This document shows positions 34,736 through 43,760 of a DNA stretch of 64,000 nucleotides, piece after piece. The notes under the pieces were generated by a model. It was not told the DNA's origin. It made no database searches and worked only from the letters and a program-made list of their open reading frames with translations. Both the position numbers and the translations under genes were made by a program. This stretch comes from Actinotignum schaalii (GTDB taxonomy: Bacteria; Actinomycetota; Actinomycetes; Actinomycetales; Actinomycetaceae). The stretch covers positions 930,001 through 994,000 of the forward strand of contig NZ_CP008802.1 of assembly GCF_000724605.1 (NCBI RefSeq), in the 5' to 3' direction. How positions within the stretch are numbered: position 1 is the first letter of the stretch; each line of letters begins with the position of its first letter.

Positions 34736-36316
34736 ATGAGTGTTTGTGTTCTTGTTCCCGCCGGAGCCGGACCCGCTTTAGCGCGGGCTCTCCCCTACCG
34801 TGTTGCGGAGCTCATTCCGGGCCAGCCCGCCCCGCGCGCGGATCTCGCGGCGGGAGAAACGATCACCGCGGTGGTGACCGCTCCCGGTGCTGTCACGAAA
34901 ACTGCCCTCGCGCAGCTCCTGGCCAGCCCGGAGCGCAATACCGCGTGGTGCGCGGCCGCGGATTCTTCACCGCAACCACACGCGGATACCACCGTGAACG
35001 CCAGCGCGCATGGTGCCGCGAGCGCGCCGGAAACCCCCGCGTCCCGAAATGTCCTCGCGGTTCCCGCCCCGGTCTACACTTTCGATTCGCGGGCGCTCCA
35101 CCTGTGCGGCGGCCTCGATACCGCCTTCTCGCTTCCGGCCCTGGCCGTGGATGCCCAGTGGCGCCTCACCGCCGCCGGAGTACCAGGTGAGCAGCGCACC
35201 ACCGCGCTCCTCGAAGCCGGCACCCCCGATCTGGATACCGCCGATTACCTGCGTATCCTCACGAAGAACCTTTCCCCGGCCTACCAGCTGGAATTCCTCG
35301 CCCCGCTGTTCACCGCGCTGATCGATCACCCGATCCGCAGCTCCGGGGTGGATACCGCGGCCCTGGATCTTGCCCGCCGCCCCGGGAACGACGACGTCCC
35401 CTCCCTCCTGGTCCCCTCCACCACCTTCAGCGGTGCCCAGGTGATACGCGACTGGAGCGCTTCCCTGGCCGGCCTGGAAGACCGGCACGCCGCGGCCACC
35501 GCCGCCGCCCGCATCCCGGACCGCCACCTGCCCCACCTGGCCGATTTCCTAGACCGAGTCTGGACCAGCGCCGGTATTCCCGCCGCCGAACGGGATTTCC
35601 TGGAAACCGCTTTCGCTGATGTGCGCCGCGATGATGAGCCGAGTATCGCTTTCGCGGTGGCGGCTTCCGATACCGCGGCCCGCGCCCGGTTCAACCAGAT
35701 CGCTGCCGCGCTTTCCGAGTCGCTCTACCTGTGGGATCCGGAAAGCAAAGAGCTGAGCGAGCGCAGCGCCGATCCCACCGCACCGTTCCGAGCGGCGCGC
35801 CGCGATATGGCCAGCGCCGTCGAAACAATTGCCGTGACCTATATTCTCAATCTCCCGGCCCGTGCCGTTCCGTGGAGCGCAACCCACGGGGTGGTCATTG
35901 CCGATGTCACCACCGCGAATCTCACCGCGATGGTCCGCACCGATTGGGTGGGGGTGACCGGCACGGAAAGTGTGGGCGCGAACGCCAGCGTACTCAACGA
36001 AACGCTTAGCGTTGCGGATCGCGTGATTACCGCGGATACTGCCCAGCGTGATTTTGTGCTCGGGGCCCTGTCCGGGAACTATCGTTTGGATCAGAATACG
36101 TACGACGACGATCACTCTCTCACCAGCCTCGTCGCCCAGGAAAACGGCGGTATTGCAGCGGCCCTCGCCGCGCTACACTCCCCCATCCACGCCTATGAGC
36201 GGGTGGAAACCACCCAGCTTTACGAGGAGCCCGGCAAGCCCGGTGCCCGCAAGCATCCCCACCTGCGCCGTGCGCTGCGCGGCCTGGCCAGCACTCTCAA
36301 GGGAGAACGCAAGTGA
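34736..36316 (+). CDS. Degenerate glycosyltransferase-like protein, coupled to the next gene
   Basis: The 526-residue product has no intact catalytic motif but aligns by eye with the downstream enzyme. CGGLDTAFSLPALAVDAQWR sits where GGFDDRYFMFYEDADFGWR lies in the partner, with the catalytic ED lost. LTKNLSPAYQLEFLAPLF matches LYKNLGDDLLRTVFAPAL. VLNETLSVADRVITADTAQR matches VLNRQLARADKFLCASDKQR. It ends soon after that point, so the donor-binding domain (about 270 residues) is missing. The N-terminal DxD region is also replaced. The stop overlaps the next GTG (GTGA), implying coupled, near equal expression. A pseudo-enzyme or scaffold role is inference. Confidence 0.65.
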   Translation: MSVCVLVPAGAGPALARALPYRVAELIPGQPAPRADLAAGETITAVVTAPGAVTKTALAQLLASPERNTAWCAAADSSPQPHADTTVNASAHGAASAPETPASRNVLAVPAPVYTFDSRALHLCGGLDTAFSLPALAVDAQWRLTAAGVPGEQRTTALLEAGTPDLDTADYLRILTKNLSPAYQLEFLAPLFTALIDHPIRSSGVDTAALDLARRPGNDDVPSLLVPSTTFSGAQVIRDWSASLAGLEDRHAAATAAARIPDRHLPHLADFLDRVWTSAGIPAAERDFLETAFADVRRDDEPSIAFAVAASDTAARARFNQIAAALSESLYLWDPESKELSERSADPTAPFRAARRDMASAVETIAVTYILNLPARAVPWSATHGVVIADVTTANLTAMVRTDWVGVTGTESVGANASVLNETLSVADRVITADTAQRDFVLGALSGNYRLDQNTYDDDHSLTSLVAQENGGIAAALAALHSPIHAYERVETTQLYEEPGKPGARKHPHLRRALRGLASTLKGERK

Positions 36317-38760
36317 CCTCTGTTTCCGTTATTCTTGTCAATTTCCGCGGGGCGGAAGATACGATTGCCGCCGCGCACTACCTGCGTGAATGTGATTGGC
36401 CCGCGCAGGATCTGGAGATCGTCGTCGTCGATAATAATTCCGGGGATGGTTCGTTCGAGCGCCTGCGCGCCGAACTACCCGACTGTCAGGTACTGCAATC
36501 GGGCGCCAACCTGGGCTTCACCGGGGGCTGCAACTTCGGAGTGGAGCATTCGCGCGGAGATATTGTGGCGTTCCTCAATAATGATGCCCGGCCCGGAAAG
36601 CAGTGGATTCGCGCCGCGGTGGAAGCGATTGAGGCAGACCCGAAGGTGGGCTGCGTGGCTTCCAAGGTGCTCACCTGGGAAGGCGACAGAATCGATTTCG
36701 TCGATTCCTCGATGACGTGGTTCGGGATGGGCTACAAGCGCGAGGCAGAACGGGAAGATACCGGCGCCTGGGATACCCCGAAGAATGTGCTCTTCCCCAC
36801 CGGGGCCGCCATGTTCGTGCCGCGCCGTGTTTTCGAGGAACTGGGCGGGTTCGATGACCGCTACTTCATGTTCTACGAGGATGCCGATTTCGGCTGGCGT
36901 GCTAACCTTGCCGGATACGATGTGCGCTACGTGCCTGAATCGGTGGCCTACCACCGCCACCACGTCACCATGAAGAAGTTCGGGAATTTCCGGGAAACGT
37001 ATTTCCTGGAACGCAATGCGCTGGCCTGCCTGTACAAGAATCTCGGCGATGACCTGCTCCGCACGGTTTTCGCTCCAGCCCTCGCTTTCGCCGTGGAGCG
37101 CAGCGCGGAACGCAGCGAAGTGGAGGAGCGCCGCGGCCCGGATTCCTACCGTGCCGCGCAAGGCACCATCACGAAAATGGCGGCCACCGCCCCTTACGCG
37201 GTGTCGTATTTCCGCGATATTTTGCCCTCCCTCGTGGAATCACGCCGGGAGATCCAGGCCGGGCGCAAGAAATCCGATGCGGAGATTATTACCCTCATGC
37301 GTAATGCCATGGAGCCGGCCTATCCGCTGCCGCGCTACCTGGACCTCCACGAGGCACTGGCGCGGTTCTTCGGCATCGCGAAGCGTTTTTCCGGGCAGGC
37401 GAAGGTGTTGGTGGTGACCGGTGAACCCATCGGGGAAAAAATGGCCGGACCGGCTATCCGGGCCTGGGAGATGTGCACCCGCCTGGCGCTCGAACACCCG
37501 GTGCGGCTGTGTTCCACGGCCGGTGTTGGCAAGGTAGCCCCTCAAGCTTTTGAGATCCACAATGGCGATACCGATACCCTGCGCGCCTGCACCGATTGGG
37601 CGGACGTCATTATTTTCCAGGGCTTCCTGCTGGAAAGCGCCCCGTGGCTCATGAGCTCGGAAAAGATCATCGTGGCCGATATTTACGATCCCATGCACCT
37701 CGAGCAGCTCGAGCAGGCCCGCGATCAGGGCCCGGAGGGCCGCGAACGCTCCATTACCGGGGTGACCGGGGTGCTCAACCGGCAGCTGGCCCGCGCCGAT
37801 AAATTCCTGTGTGCCTCGGATAAGCAGCGCAATTTCTGGCTCGGGCAGCTGGCGAGCATGGGCCGGATCAACCGCAATGTCCTCCCCGATGGTGCGGATG
37901 TGCGCAGCCTCATCGATATTGCGCCCTTCGGCCTGGGCGAAGAAGCGCCCCGCCAAACCGAGCACGCCATCCGCGGGAAGGTTCCCGGCATCGGCATGGA
38001 TGACAAGGTGATCCTGTGGGGCGGCGGGGTCTATAACTGGTTCGACCCGCTCTCCCTCATCCGCGCGGTCGCCCAGCTTTCCCGCACCCACCCGGATGTG
38101 CGCCTCTACTTCCTGGGGATGAAACACCCGAATCCGGGGGTGCCGGCCATGCGGGTCGCCTCCGAGGCGGTGGCCCTGGCCGACGAGCTGGAGCTCACCA
38201 ACCGCTTTGTATTCTTCAACCACGACTGGGTTCCCTACCACGAACGCCAGAACTACCTGCTGGACGCAAACGTGGGGGTCTCCACCCATTTCGAGCACGT
38301 GGAAACCCAGTTCTCCTTCCGCACCCGCATCCTCGACTACCTGTGGGCGGGCCTGCCGATCGTGGCGACCAGCGGGGATTCCTTCGGGAACGCCCTCGAT
38401 AGCGAAGGCATCGGCATCTCGGTACCTCCGCGCGATGTGGAGGCCCTGGCCGCCGCGCTCGAAACACTGTTATACGACGACGCCGCAGCGGCCCGCGCGC
38501 GTGCGAATATTGCCGGTTTCGCCCAGCAGTTCCACTGGGATCGGGCGCTGGCCCCGCTGCTGGAGTTCTGCCGGCACCCGCGCCGGGCCGCGGATCTGGC
38601 TTTCCGCGCCGGCGACGATGTGCCGGGAACCATGCTCGGCTTTATCGATCCCGGTTTCAACCCGGTGCGCGATCTCAAACTCGTGGTGGATTACCTGCGC
38701 ACCGGCGGCCCGAAGGTGCTGGCCTCCAAGGTGAAGTCCCGGCTGCGCAAGTACATCTAG
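36313..38760 (+). CDS. Bifunctional glycosyltransferase (GT2 plus GT4-like)
   Basis: The 815-residue protein has an N-terminal GT2 domain (about 1-270): VSVILVNFRGAEDTI, VVVDNNSGDGS, FLNNDARPGKQW as metal site and MFYEDADFGWRANLAGY with the catalytic ED. After a helical linker (about 270-350) a GT4-like half begins, VLVVTGEPIGEKMAGPAIRA, with donor domain KVILWGGGVYNWFDPLSLIR and FSFRTRILDYLWAGLPIVA. This fits rhamnosyl/galactofuranosyl-type polymerising enzymes of surface glycans. The GTG start overlaps the stop of the degenerate paralogue upstream. Confidence 0.85.
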   Translation: MTSVSVILVNFRGAEDTIAAAHYLRECDWPAQDLEIVVVDNNSGDGSFERLRAELPDCQVLQSGANLGFTGGCNFGVEHSRGDIVAFLNNDARPGKQWIRAAVEAIEADPKVGCVASKVLTWEGDRIDFVDSSMTWFGMGYKREAEREDTGAWDTPKNVLFPTGAAMFVPRRVFEELGGFDDRYFMFYEDADFGWRANLAGYDVRYVPESVAYHRHHVTMKKFGNFRETYFLERNALACLYKNLGDDLLRTVFAPALAFAVERSAERSEVEERRGPDSYRAAQGTITKMAATAPYAVSYFRDILPSLVESRREIQAGRKKSDAEIITLMRNAMEPAYPLPRYLDLHEALARFFGIAKRFSGQAKVLVVTGEPIGEKMAGPAIRAWEMCTRLALEHPVRLCSTAGVGKVAPQAFEIHNGDTDTLRACTDWADVIIFQGFLLESAPWLMSSEKIIVADIYDPMHLEQLEQARDQGPEGRERSITGVTGVLNRQLARADKFLCASDKQRNFWLGQLASMGRINRNVLPDGADVRSLIDIAPFGLGEEAPRQTEHAIRGKVPGIGMDDKVILWGGGVYNWFDPLSLIRAVAQLSRTHPDVRLYFLGMKHPNPGVPAMRVASEAVALADELELTNRFVFFNHDWVPYHERQNYLLDANVGVSTHFEHVETQFSFRTRILDYLWAGLPIVATSGDSFGNALDSEGIGISVPPRDVEALAAALETLLYDDAAAARARANIAGFAQQFHWDRALAPLLEFCRHPRRAADLAFRAGDDVPGTMLGFIDPGFNPVRDLKLVVDYLRTGGPKVLASKVKSRLRKYI

Positions 38761-38782
38761 GACGCCTCGTGCGGCTGCCGCC

Positions 38783-40201
38783 CTACGTTGCCGAGGGAAT
38801 AATGAGGGCGTAGCCGTACATGCAGGCGGTCACAATTGCCAGGCCCCAGGTTACGGAATGACGCAGCTTAATCCAGGCAGCAGCCGCGCAGAAGAGCGGG
38901 ATAAGAACCATCCCGTAGCGATGCTGCATAAAGGTGAGCGAGCCGGCGAGGATATTGAAACCGAGCACCACCCCCGGCGCGATACCGAGGAAGGACACCG
39001 CGGCAGCCTGACAGAAACGCTGCTCCACAGTAGAGCGGCGTTCCAGGATCCAGGCCACGCTCACAATGGCGGTAATTCCCAGCCAGAGCGCCACGCTCGC
39101 GAAAGGAGACTTCGGGTATTGCTCGGCTGTCCCACCAATCCCGGCGAAAACAATTTGAAGTGCATCATCGGTCATATAGGGCAACTGGCGCAGATCGAGC
39201 ACCCCGGTTGGATCCACCACAATATCCGGGCGTGCCACCGTAATGAAGGGGCGAATCACCAACCAGGCCCCACCCGCTACCGCGGACACCAGCCCGAGAG
39301 TGCCAATTTCCCACCAGCGCGGCAACGTGGCGGGCTCAGCGGCAGCTTTCTTACCCCAGCCGTTGCCGGGCCGCATCCGGTACCACACCAGGAAAATAAG
39401 GGCCGCCACCACCGCGAAAATATTTTGCATTTTCACCACACAGGCCACCGTGGCAATAAGGAGGAGCCAGCCGAGTGACCATTGCCGGCGCGCGTAGAAA
39501 ATACTCCCGAAAAGAATGAGGGTTCCCACCAGGAGATTGAGCGCATCCGGGGTGATATAGCAGTTCGTGGTGCGGAAGGTGGGCATGGAGGTGATGAGGA
39601 GCGGCACCGTGAGCGCCATCGCCCAGGTGGCACCAACGCGGCGCATTCCCCAGGCAAGGACCGTCATCCCCAGCACCAACCAGAGCACGCTGGTGAGGCG
39701 AGCACTGCCCAGCAAGCCCATCCCGAGCATCATAAACGGCTTAGCCAGCCAGGCGGTGAGGAAGTAGTAGACCGGGGAATGCACCCCGGCGGTGGTGTAG
39801 CCAGCGAAGGGGAGCTTCTCATCCGGGAAATCACCCCCGCACACTCCAATGGTTGCCGAGCTAACCGGATTGGAACCGAAACCGAGGCAGGCCAACACCT
39901 CACGGGCGTAGGAATCCGTGGTCATGCCGTCACGCACCACGATCCCGCGACCGGCCTTATCAACCGCATCGAGGTACACGTATTCATCGAAGGGAGACAG
40001 GTGTGGATTGGTGGTGATGAAATGCAGATTGAGTGCCCCGCCCAGAATCCCGAAGAACACCAGCACGGCTAACCACACCACCCAGGGGCGCCCGGCACTG
40101 ATTCTGCGCAACCGCGATACCAGAGCCGCCCGATGTGTCGAGCGTTGAGAAGACGAAGCGGCCTGGGGCGCCCGGACATCTGCGTGTGTGGCTGCAACCA
40201 T
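38783..40201 (-). CDS. Polytopic membrane protein, GT-C/DUF2142-like
   Basis: The 472-residue protein has a charged N-terminus, then about eleven membrane segments. The first external loop carries SPFDEYVYLDAVDKAGRG with acidic residues, then VHSPVYYFLTAWLAKP, both in the positions of the DUF2142 motifs (PDEP and PPLYY). QHRYGMVLIPLF lies near the end. It is probably a GT-C-type enzyme using a lipid-linked sugar. ATG 40199-40201 has CAAGGAAA upstream; a TTG seven codons earlier is less likely. It converges on the bifunctional GT with only 22 bp between stops. Confidence 0.65.
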   Translation of the reverse strand: MVAATHADVRAPQAASSSQRSTHRAALVSRLRRISAGRPWVVWLAVLVFFGILGGALNLHFITTNPHLSPFDEYVYLDAVDKAGRGIVVRDGMTTDSYAREVLACLGFGSNPVSSATIGVCGGDFPDEKLPFAGYTTAGVHSPVYYFLTAWLAKPFMMLGMGLLGSARLTSVLWLVLGMTVLAWGMRRVGATWAMALTVPLLITSMPTFRTTNCYITPDALNLLVGTLILFGSIFYARRQWSLGWLLLIATVACVVKMQNIFAVVAALIFLVWYRMRPGNGWGKKAAAEPATLPRWWEIGTLGLVSAVAGGAWLVIRPFITVARPDIVVDPTGVLDLRQLPYMTDDALQIVFAGIGGTAEQYPKSPFASVALWLGITAIVSVAWILERRSTVEQRFCQAAAVSFLGIAPGVVLGFNILAGSLTFMQHRYGMVLIPLFCAAAAWIKLRHSVTWGLAIVTACMYGYALIIPSAT

Positions 40202-40315
40202 GGATTTCCTTGAGATGGACAACGTTTCACTTGCCGCGTTATCTTATCGCGAAGTACCACCCCTCATATAGGGCACACAGCACGGGCGTTCGTTCAAGCC
40301 CGGGCCTCAATGGCC

Positions 40316-40321
40316 TAAAAT
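40316..40321 (+). promoter_or_regulatory. -10 element (TAAAAT) placed for a leaderless transcript
   Basis: TAAAAT ends six bases before the ATG at 40328, and no ribosome binding site is visible. Transcription would then start at or next to the start codon. Confidence 0.5.
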
Positions 40322-40327
40322 CAAAGA

Positions 40328-41083
40328 ATGACTTCTGAGCAAGACAGGCACACCCGTCTCGTCGTTCTCATTCCGGCCTGGAATGAAGAAGAGGCGCTGC
40401 CGGCGGTTCTCACCGAATTACGCCAGGCAGTACCGCACGCATCCCTCGTGGTCATTAACGATTGCTCCCGGGATGCCACCGCCCAGGTGGCCGCGGCCGG
40501 CGGGGCAACAGTCCTCAACCTGCCCATTAACCTCGGGGTGGGCGGGGCGATGCGCACCGGATACCTGTACGCCTGGCGCCACGGTTTTGACCGCGCCGTG
40601 CAGGTGGATGCCGATGGCCAGCACCGCCCCGAAGATATTGCCCGCCTCCTCGAAAAGATGGATGCCACCGGTGCCGATATTGTGATTGGGGCGCGTTTCG
40701 CCGAACGGGGCTCCTATCGGGTGCGCGGCCCGCGCGCCTGGGCCATGCGCTTCCTCTCCCGCGTACTTTCCCGCGTACATCACACCCGGCTCACGGATAC
40801 CACCTCGGGTTTCAAGCTGACGAACCGGAAGGCCATCGGGGTGCTCGCCGATGAACTCCCGGCCGAATACTTAGGCGATACCATCGAGGCTCTTATTATC
40901 GCCAGCAAAGCCGGGCTGCGCGTTACCCAGGTGGGGGTGGAGATGCGCGAACGGCAGGGCGGCACCCCCTCCCATAACCCGCTGAAAGCCGCGCGCCTGC
41001 TGCTGCGCGGTATTATCGCCATGGCGGTAGCCTCTACCCGCCCCGGCCAAAAAGATCTTGACGGAACCGAAGGAAGGCAATAA
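40328..41083 (+). CDS. GT2 polyprenyl-phosphate glycosyltransferase-like protein
   Basis: The 251-residue enzyme has VVLIPAWNEEEALPAVL, VVINDCSRDAT, VQVDADGQHRPED (DxD) and DTTSGFKLTNRKAIGVL, the DPM1-like set. It lacks membrane helices of its own. The next gene encodes a small DUF2304 membrane protein and probably supplies the anchor, as is common for this pair. Its likely product is a polyprenyl-phosphate sugar for the GT-C-like proteins in this region. The promoter suggests a leaderless mRNA. Confidence 0.85.
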   Translation: MTSEQDRHTRLVVLIPAWNEEEALPAVLTELRQAVPHASLVVINDCSRDATAQVAAAGGATVLNLPINLGVGGAMRTGYLYAWRHGFDRAVQVDADGQHRPEDIARLLEKMDATGADIVIGARFAERGSYRVRGPRAWAMRFLSRVLSRVHHTRLTDTTSGFKLTNRKAIGVLADELPAEYLGDTIEALIIASKAGLRVTQVGVEMRERQGGTPSHNPLKAARLLLRGIIAMAVASTRPGQKDLDGTEGRQ

Positions 41084-41084
41084 C

Positions 41085-41432
41085 GTGCTCTACCGCCTCT
41101 TGCCGATCGCCGCGAGCATCCTCTTCCTCGTGTACCTGTTTATCCTGCTGCGCTCGCGGCGGATGAAACAAACCTACGTGTATATCTGGTTCCTTATCGG
41201 CATCGGCCTGCTCGTTATTTCGATCTGGCCCCAGGTTGTTTTCCTCGTCTCCCAAGCCCTCGGTTTCAAACGCGCCTCCAATATGATTCTGGTGATCGCG
41301 TGCGTGGTGCTGCTCATGGTGACGATCCAGCTGTCCACCGCCGTCTCCCGCTTGGAAGAAGACCGGCGGCGTTTGGCTGAAGAAATAGCTTTACTGCGCG
41401 CGGAGCGCGCTGCGCCCCCAGCCGAGGCGTAA
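41085..41432 (+). CDS. DUF2304 family small membrane protein
   Basis: The 115-residue protein has three hydrophobic segments (about 3-20, 36-55 and 64-82) and a charged coiled-coil-like tail (STAVSRLEEDRRRLAEEIALL). DUF2304 proteins usually sit beside DPM1-like GT2 genes, as here, one base after the upstream stop. The start is GTG 41085-41087 with AAGGAAGG upstream; the frame extends further left but lies inside the previous gene. Confidence 0.8.
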   Translation: MLYRLLPIAASILFLVYLFILLRSRRMKQTYVYIWFLIGIGLLVISIWPQVVFLVSQALGFKRASNMILVIACVVLLMVTIQLSTAVSRLEEDRRRLAEEIALLRAERAAPPAEA

Positions 41433-41464
41433 ACTTCATGTGCATCAATACAGGAAGGACTTCC

Positions 41465-42532
41465 ATGCGCATTCTTGTTACCGGTGGTGCCGGTTTCATC
41501 GGAGCGGCGATGTCAGCGTACCTCGCCGACCATCACGAGCAGGTTATCGCTTTCGATAACCTGCATCCGCAGATCCACCCGGATCACCAGCCCACGGCCG
41601 GCTTCGATAAGCGCGTGGAGCTCTACGAAGCAGATGTGACCGACCCGGCCGCCTGGGATACCTTGCTGGAGCGCTTCACCCCGGATGTTGTGGTCCATTT
41701 GGCGGCGGAAACCGGAACCGGGCAGTCCCTGACCGAATCCACCCGGCATGCCTCCGTGAACGTGGTGGGCACCACCACGATGCTCGATGCCTTCGCGCGC
41801 CACCAGGTTATCCCGCAGCGCATTGTTCTTGCCTCCTCGCGCGCGGTCTACGGCGAGGGTGCCTGGCGGCATACCTCCGGGGAGCACGCCGGTGAGCTGT
41901 TCTACCCCGGTTCGCGTACCGTGGCCATGTTCGAAAAAGAAGAGTGGGATTTCCCGGAGGCCGAGCCGGTGGCCATGAACGCCGCCCTGGTGGAGCCGCA
42001 CCCGTCCTCGGTCTACGCGGTTACCAAAATCGCCCAGGAACAGCTCCTGCGCATGTGGGGCGATGCTTTCGGCTGTGAAATCGGGATTGTGCGCCTGCAA
42101 AACGTGTACGGCCCGGGCCAAACCCCCTCCAATCCCTACACCGGGATCATGTCCCTCTTCTGCCGGGTTGCCTACAATAAGCAGCAGATTTCCGTCTACG
42201 AAGACGGCCTTATCCGCCGCGATTTCATCATTATTGATGATGTGGCTCGCGCCCTCATTAAGATGATCGAAATTGAAAAGTGCCCGGGCGTCTCCGTGGA
42301 TATCGGGGCGGGCCATTACACCACTATCCTCGAAGCGGCCCAGATTATCGCGAAGATTTACGGGGCTCCCGAACCGAAGATCACCGGCCAGTGGCGCCAC
42401 GGCGACGTACGCCACGCCTGGGCGGATCCGGCGCCGGCCCGCGAGCTCCTCGGATTCGAGGCCGAAGTGGACGTGGAAGAAGGCTTCACGCGCCTTGCTT
42501 CCTGGATTAACACCCAGACCCAGTATCTCTAA
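41465..42532 (+). CDS. NAD-dependent nucleotide-sugar epimerase/dehydratase
   Basis: The 355-residue extended short-chain dehydrogenase has the cofactor loop [10 protein letters not shown] (residues 7-16), HLAAETGTGQSL, ASSRAVYGEG, and SSVYAVTKIAQEQL holding YxxxK. The C-terminus resembles GDP/dTDP-sugar epimerases, including dTDP-L-rhamnose 4-epimerase types, but the substrate cannot be read from sequence. ATG 41465 has AGGAAGG upstream. It follows the DUF2304 gene by 32 bp and probably shares its transcript. Confidence 0.8.
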   Translation: MRILVTGGAGFIGAAMSAYLADHHEQVIAFDNLHPQIHPDHQPTAGFDKRVELYEADVTDPAAWDTLLERFTPDVVVHLAAETGTGQSLTESTRHASVNVVGTTTMLDAFARHQVIPQRIVLASSRAVYGEGAWRHTSGEHAGELFYPGSRTVAMFEKEEWDFPEAEPVAMNAALVEPHPSSVYAVTKIAQEQLLRMWGDAFGCEIGIVRLQNVYGPGQTPSNPYTGIMSLFCRVAYNKQQISVYEDGLIRRDFIIIDDVARALIKMIEIEKCPGVSVDIGAGHYTTILEAAQIIAKIYGAPEPKITGQWRHGDVRHAWADPAPARELLGFEAEVDVEEGFTRLASWINTQTQYL

Positions 42533-42619
42533 ACCCGATAACCGCAGCGCGGCGTGCGGCGACGACCCGGGAACCGCGGCGTCGTCGCCCCACCGCGATG
42601 GGACCACGCGAAGGAACGT

Positions 42620-43699
42620 ATGCGCACATGGCTTGACCCCCGCAATAATTCGCTGAATCTGATTCGGCTTGTTTTTGCGCTGATGGTACTTTTCCACCAC
42701 GTGGGGCCGGTAACCCAGCTCGTCGGGGAATTCGAGATCACGCCCGGCGAATCTGTGGGCGCCTGGGCTGTTTTCGGTTTCTTTATGATTTCCGGGTACC
42801 TCATCACCGCGGCTCGGCTGCGTTCAGACGTGGGGCGCTACCTCAAGAACCGCGTGGTCCGGATTTTCCCGGCCTTCCTGTTTATCAATGTGGTGACGGC
42901 GTTCCTCCTCGCGCCCTTCGTCTACATCCTTGACCACGGCACCCTGGATGGCTACCTCACCACCGGCCCCACGCCGATCAGCTATATCCTGGGCAATTTC
43001 TTCCTCTACATGAACCAGTGGGGCATCGCGGATACCCTCCACAATGTTCCCTACCCCATTGCCTGGAACGGCTCGCTGTGGTCCCTCTACTACGAGTTCG
43101 TGTGCTACCTCATTGTGGGCGCACTGCTCACCATTCCCTTCTTCAAGCGGCATATCTGGCCCACGGCCGTGATTTTCCTGGGCACCTGCGCGCTGCGGGT
43201 CTTCCTCCCCACCGCCACGGTCTACCTGGGTACCATGAACGGCACCCTCGACCAGCTCTCGCGGCTGCTGCCTTTCTTCTTCGGTGGCTCGCTACTTTTC
43301 CTGGCAAAAGACCGCCTCAGCCTCACCGCTTGGGGTGCGCTGGGGGCAACGGTTGCGGCCGTGGCGATTATGGTGGTGGCTCCGCATTCCGGGCCGCAGA
43401 TTTCCGCGCCGCTCCTCACCTACGTGCTGCTGTGGATCGGGCAGACGCTCCCCTCCCCGCGCCTCTTCCAAGTCCACGATTTCAGCTACGGCATCTACAT
43501 TTGGGGATTCCCGCTCACCCAGCTGCTCACCCGCCTCGGGTTGGCCGACGCGGCGCCCTACCTGGTTTTCTGCGCGGTTCTTTTCGTGCTCACCGCCCTG
43601 GGTGCGGCATTCTCCTGGTTCCTGGTGGAACGGCCCGCCATGCGGGCTTCGCGCGGCAAAAAGAATCCCTTCGGGGAGTTGCGCGCGCCGGCGCGCTGA
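42620..43699 (+). CDS. Acyltransferase 3 family membrane protein
   Basis: The 359-residue protein has about ten membrane helices. NSLNLIRLVFALMVLFHHVG carries the conserved arginine and catalytic histidine of acyltransferase-3 enzymes. FFMISGYLI, KNRVVRIFPAFLF and NGSLWSLYYEFVCYL follow in the expected order. Such enzymes add acetyl or similar groups to surface glycans. ATG 42620 has AAGGAA upstream. It probably decorates the polysaccharide made by the neighbours. Confidence 0.87.
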   Translation: MRTWLDPRNNSLNLIRLVFALMVLFHHVGPVTQLVGEFEITPGESVGAWAVFGFFMISGYLITAARLRSDVGRYLKNRVVRIFPAFLFINVVTAFLLAPFVYILDHGTLDGYLTTGPTPISYILGNFFLYMNQWGIADTLHNVPYPIAWNGSLWSLYYEFVCYLIVGALLTIPFFKRHIWPTAVIFLGTCALRVFLPTATVYLGTMNGTLDQLSRLLPFFFGGSLLFLAKDRLSLTAWGALGATVAAVAIMVVAPHSGPQISAPLLTYVLLWIGQTLPSPRLFQVHDFSYGIYIWGFPLTQLLTRLGLADAAPYLVFCAVLFVLTALGAAFSWFLVERPAMRASRGKKNPFGELRAPAR

Positions 43700-43728
43700 T
43701 GCGTGCGAAGAAGCGCGCTGCGGGGCGT

Positions 43729-43755
43729 GCGTCGTCGTACCAAGAACGACGACGC
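43729..43755. terminator. Hairpin between convergent acyltransferase and GT2 genes
   Basis: GCGTCGTCGT (43729-43738) and ACGACGACGC (43746-43755) form a perfect 10-bp stem with a 7-nt loop in the 61-bp gap between two convergent stops. The location supports a bidirectional terminator; there is no U-tract. Confidence 0.7.
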
Positions 43756-43760
43756 CGGGC

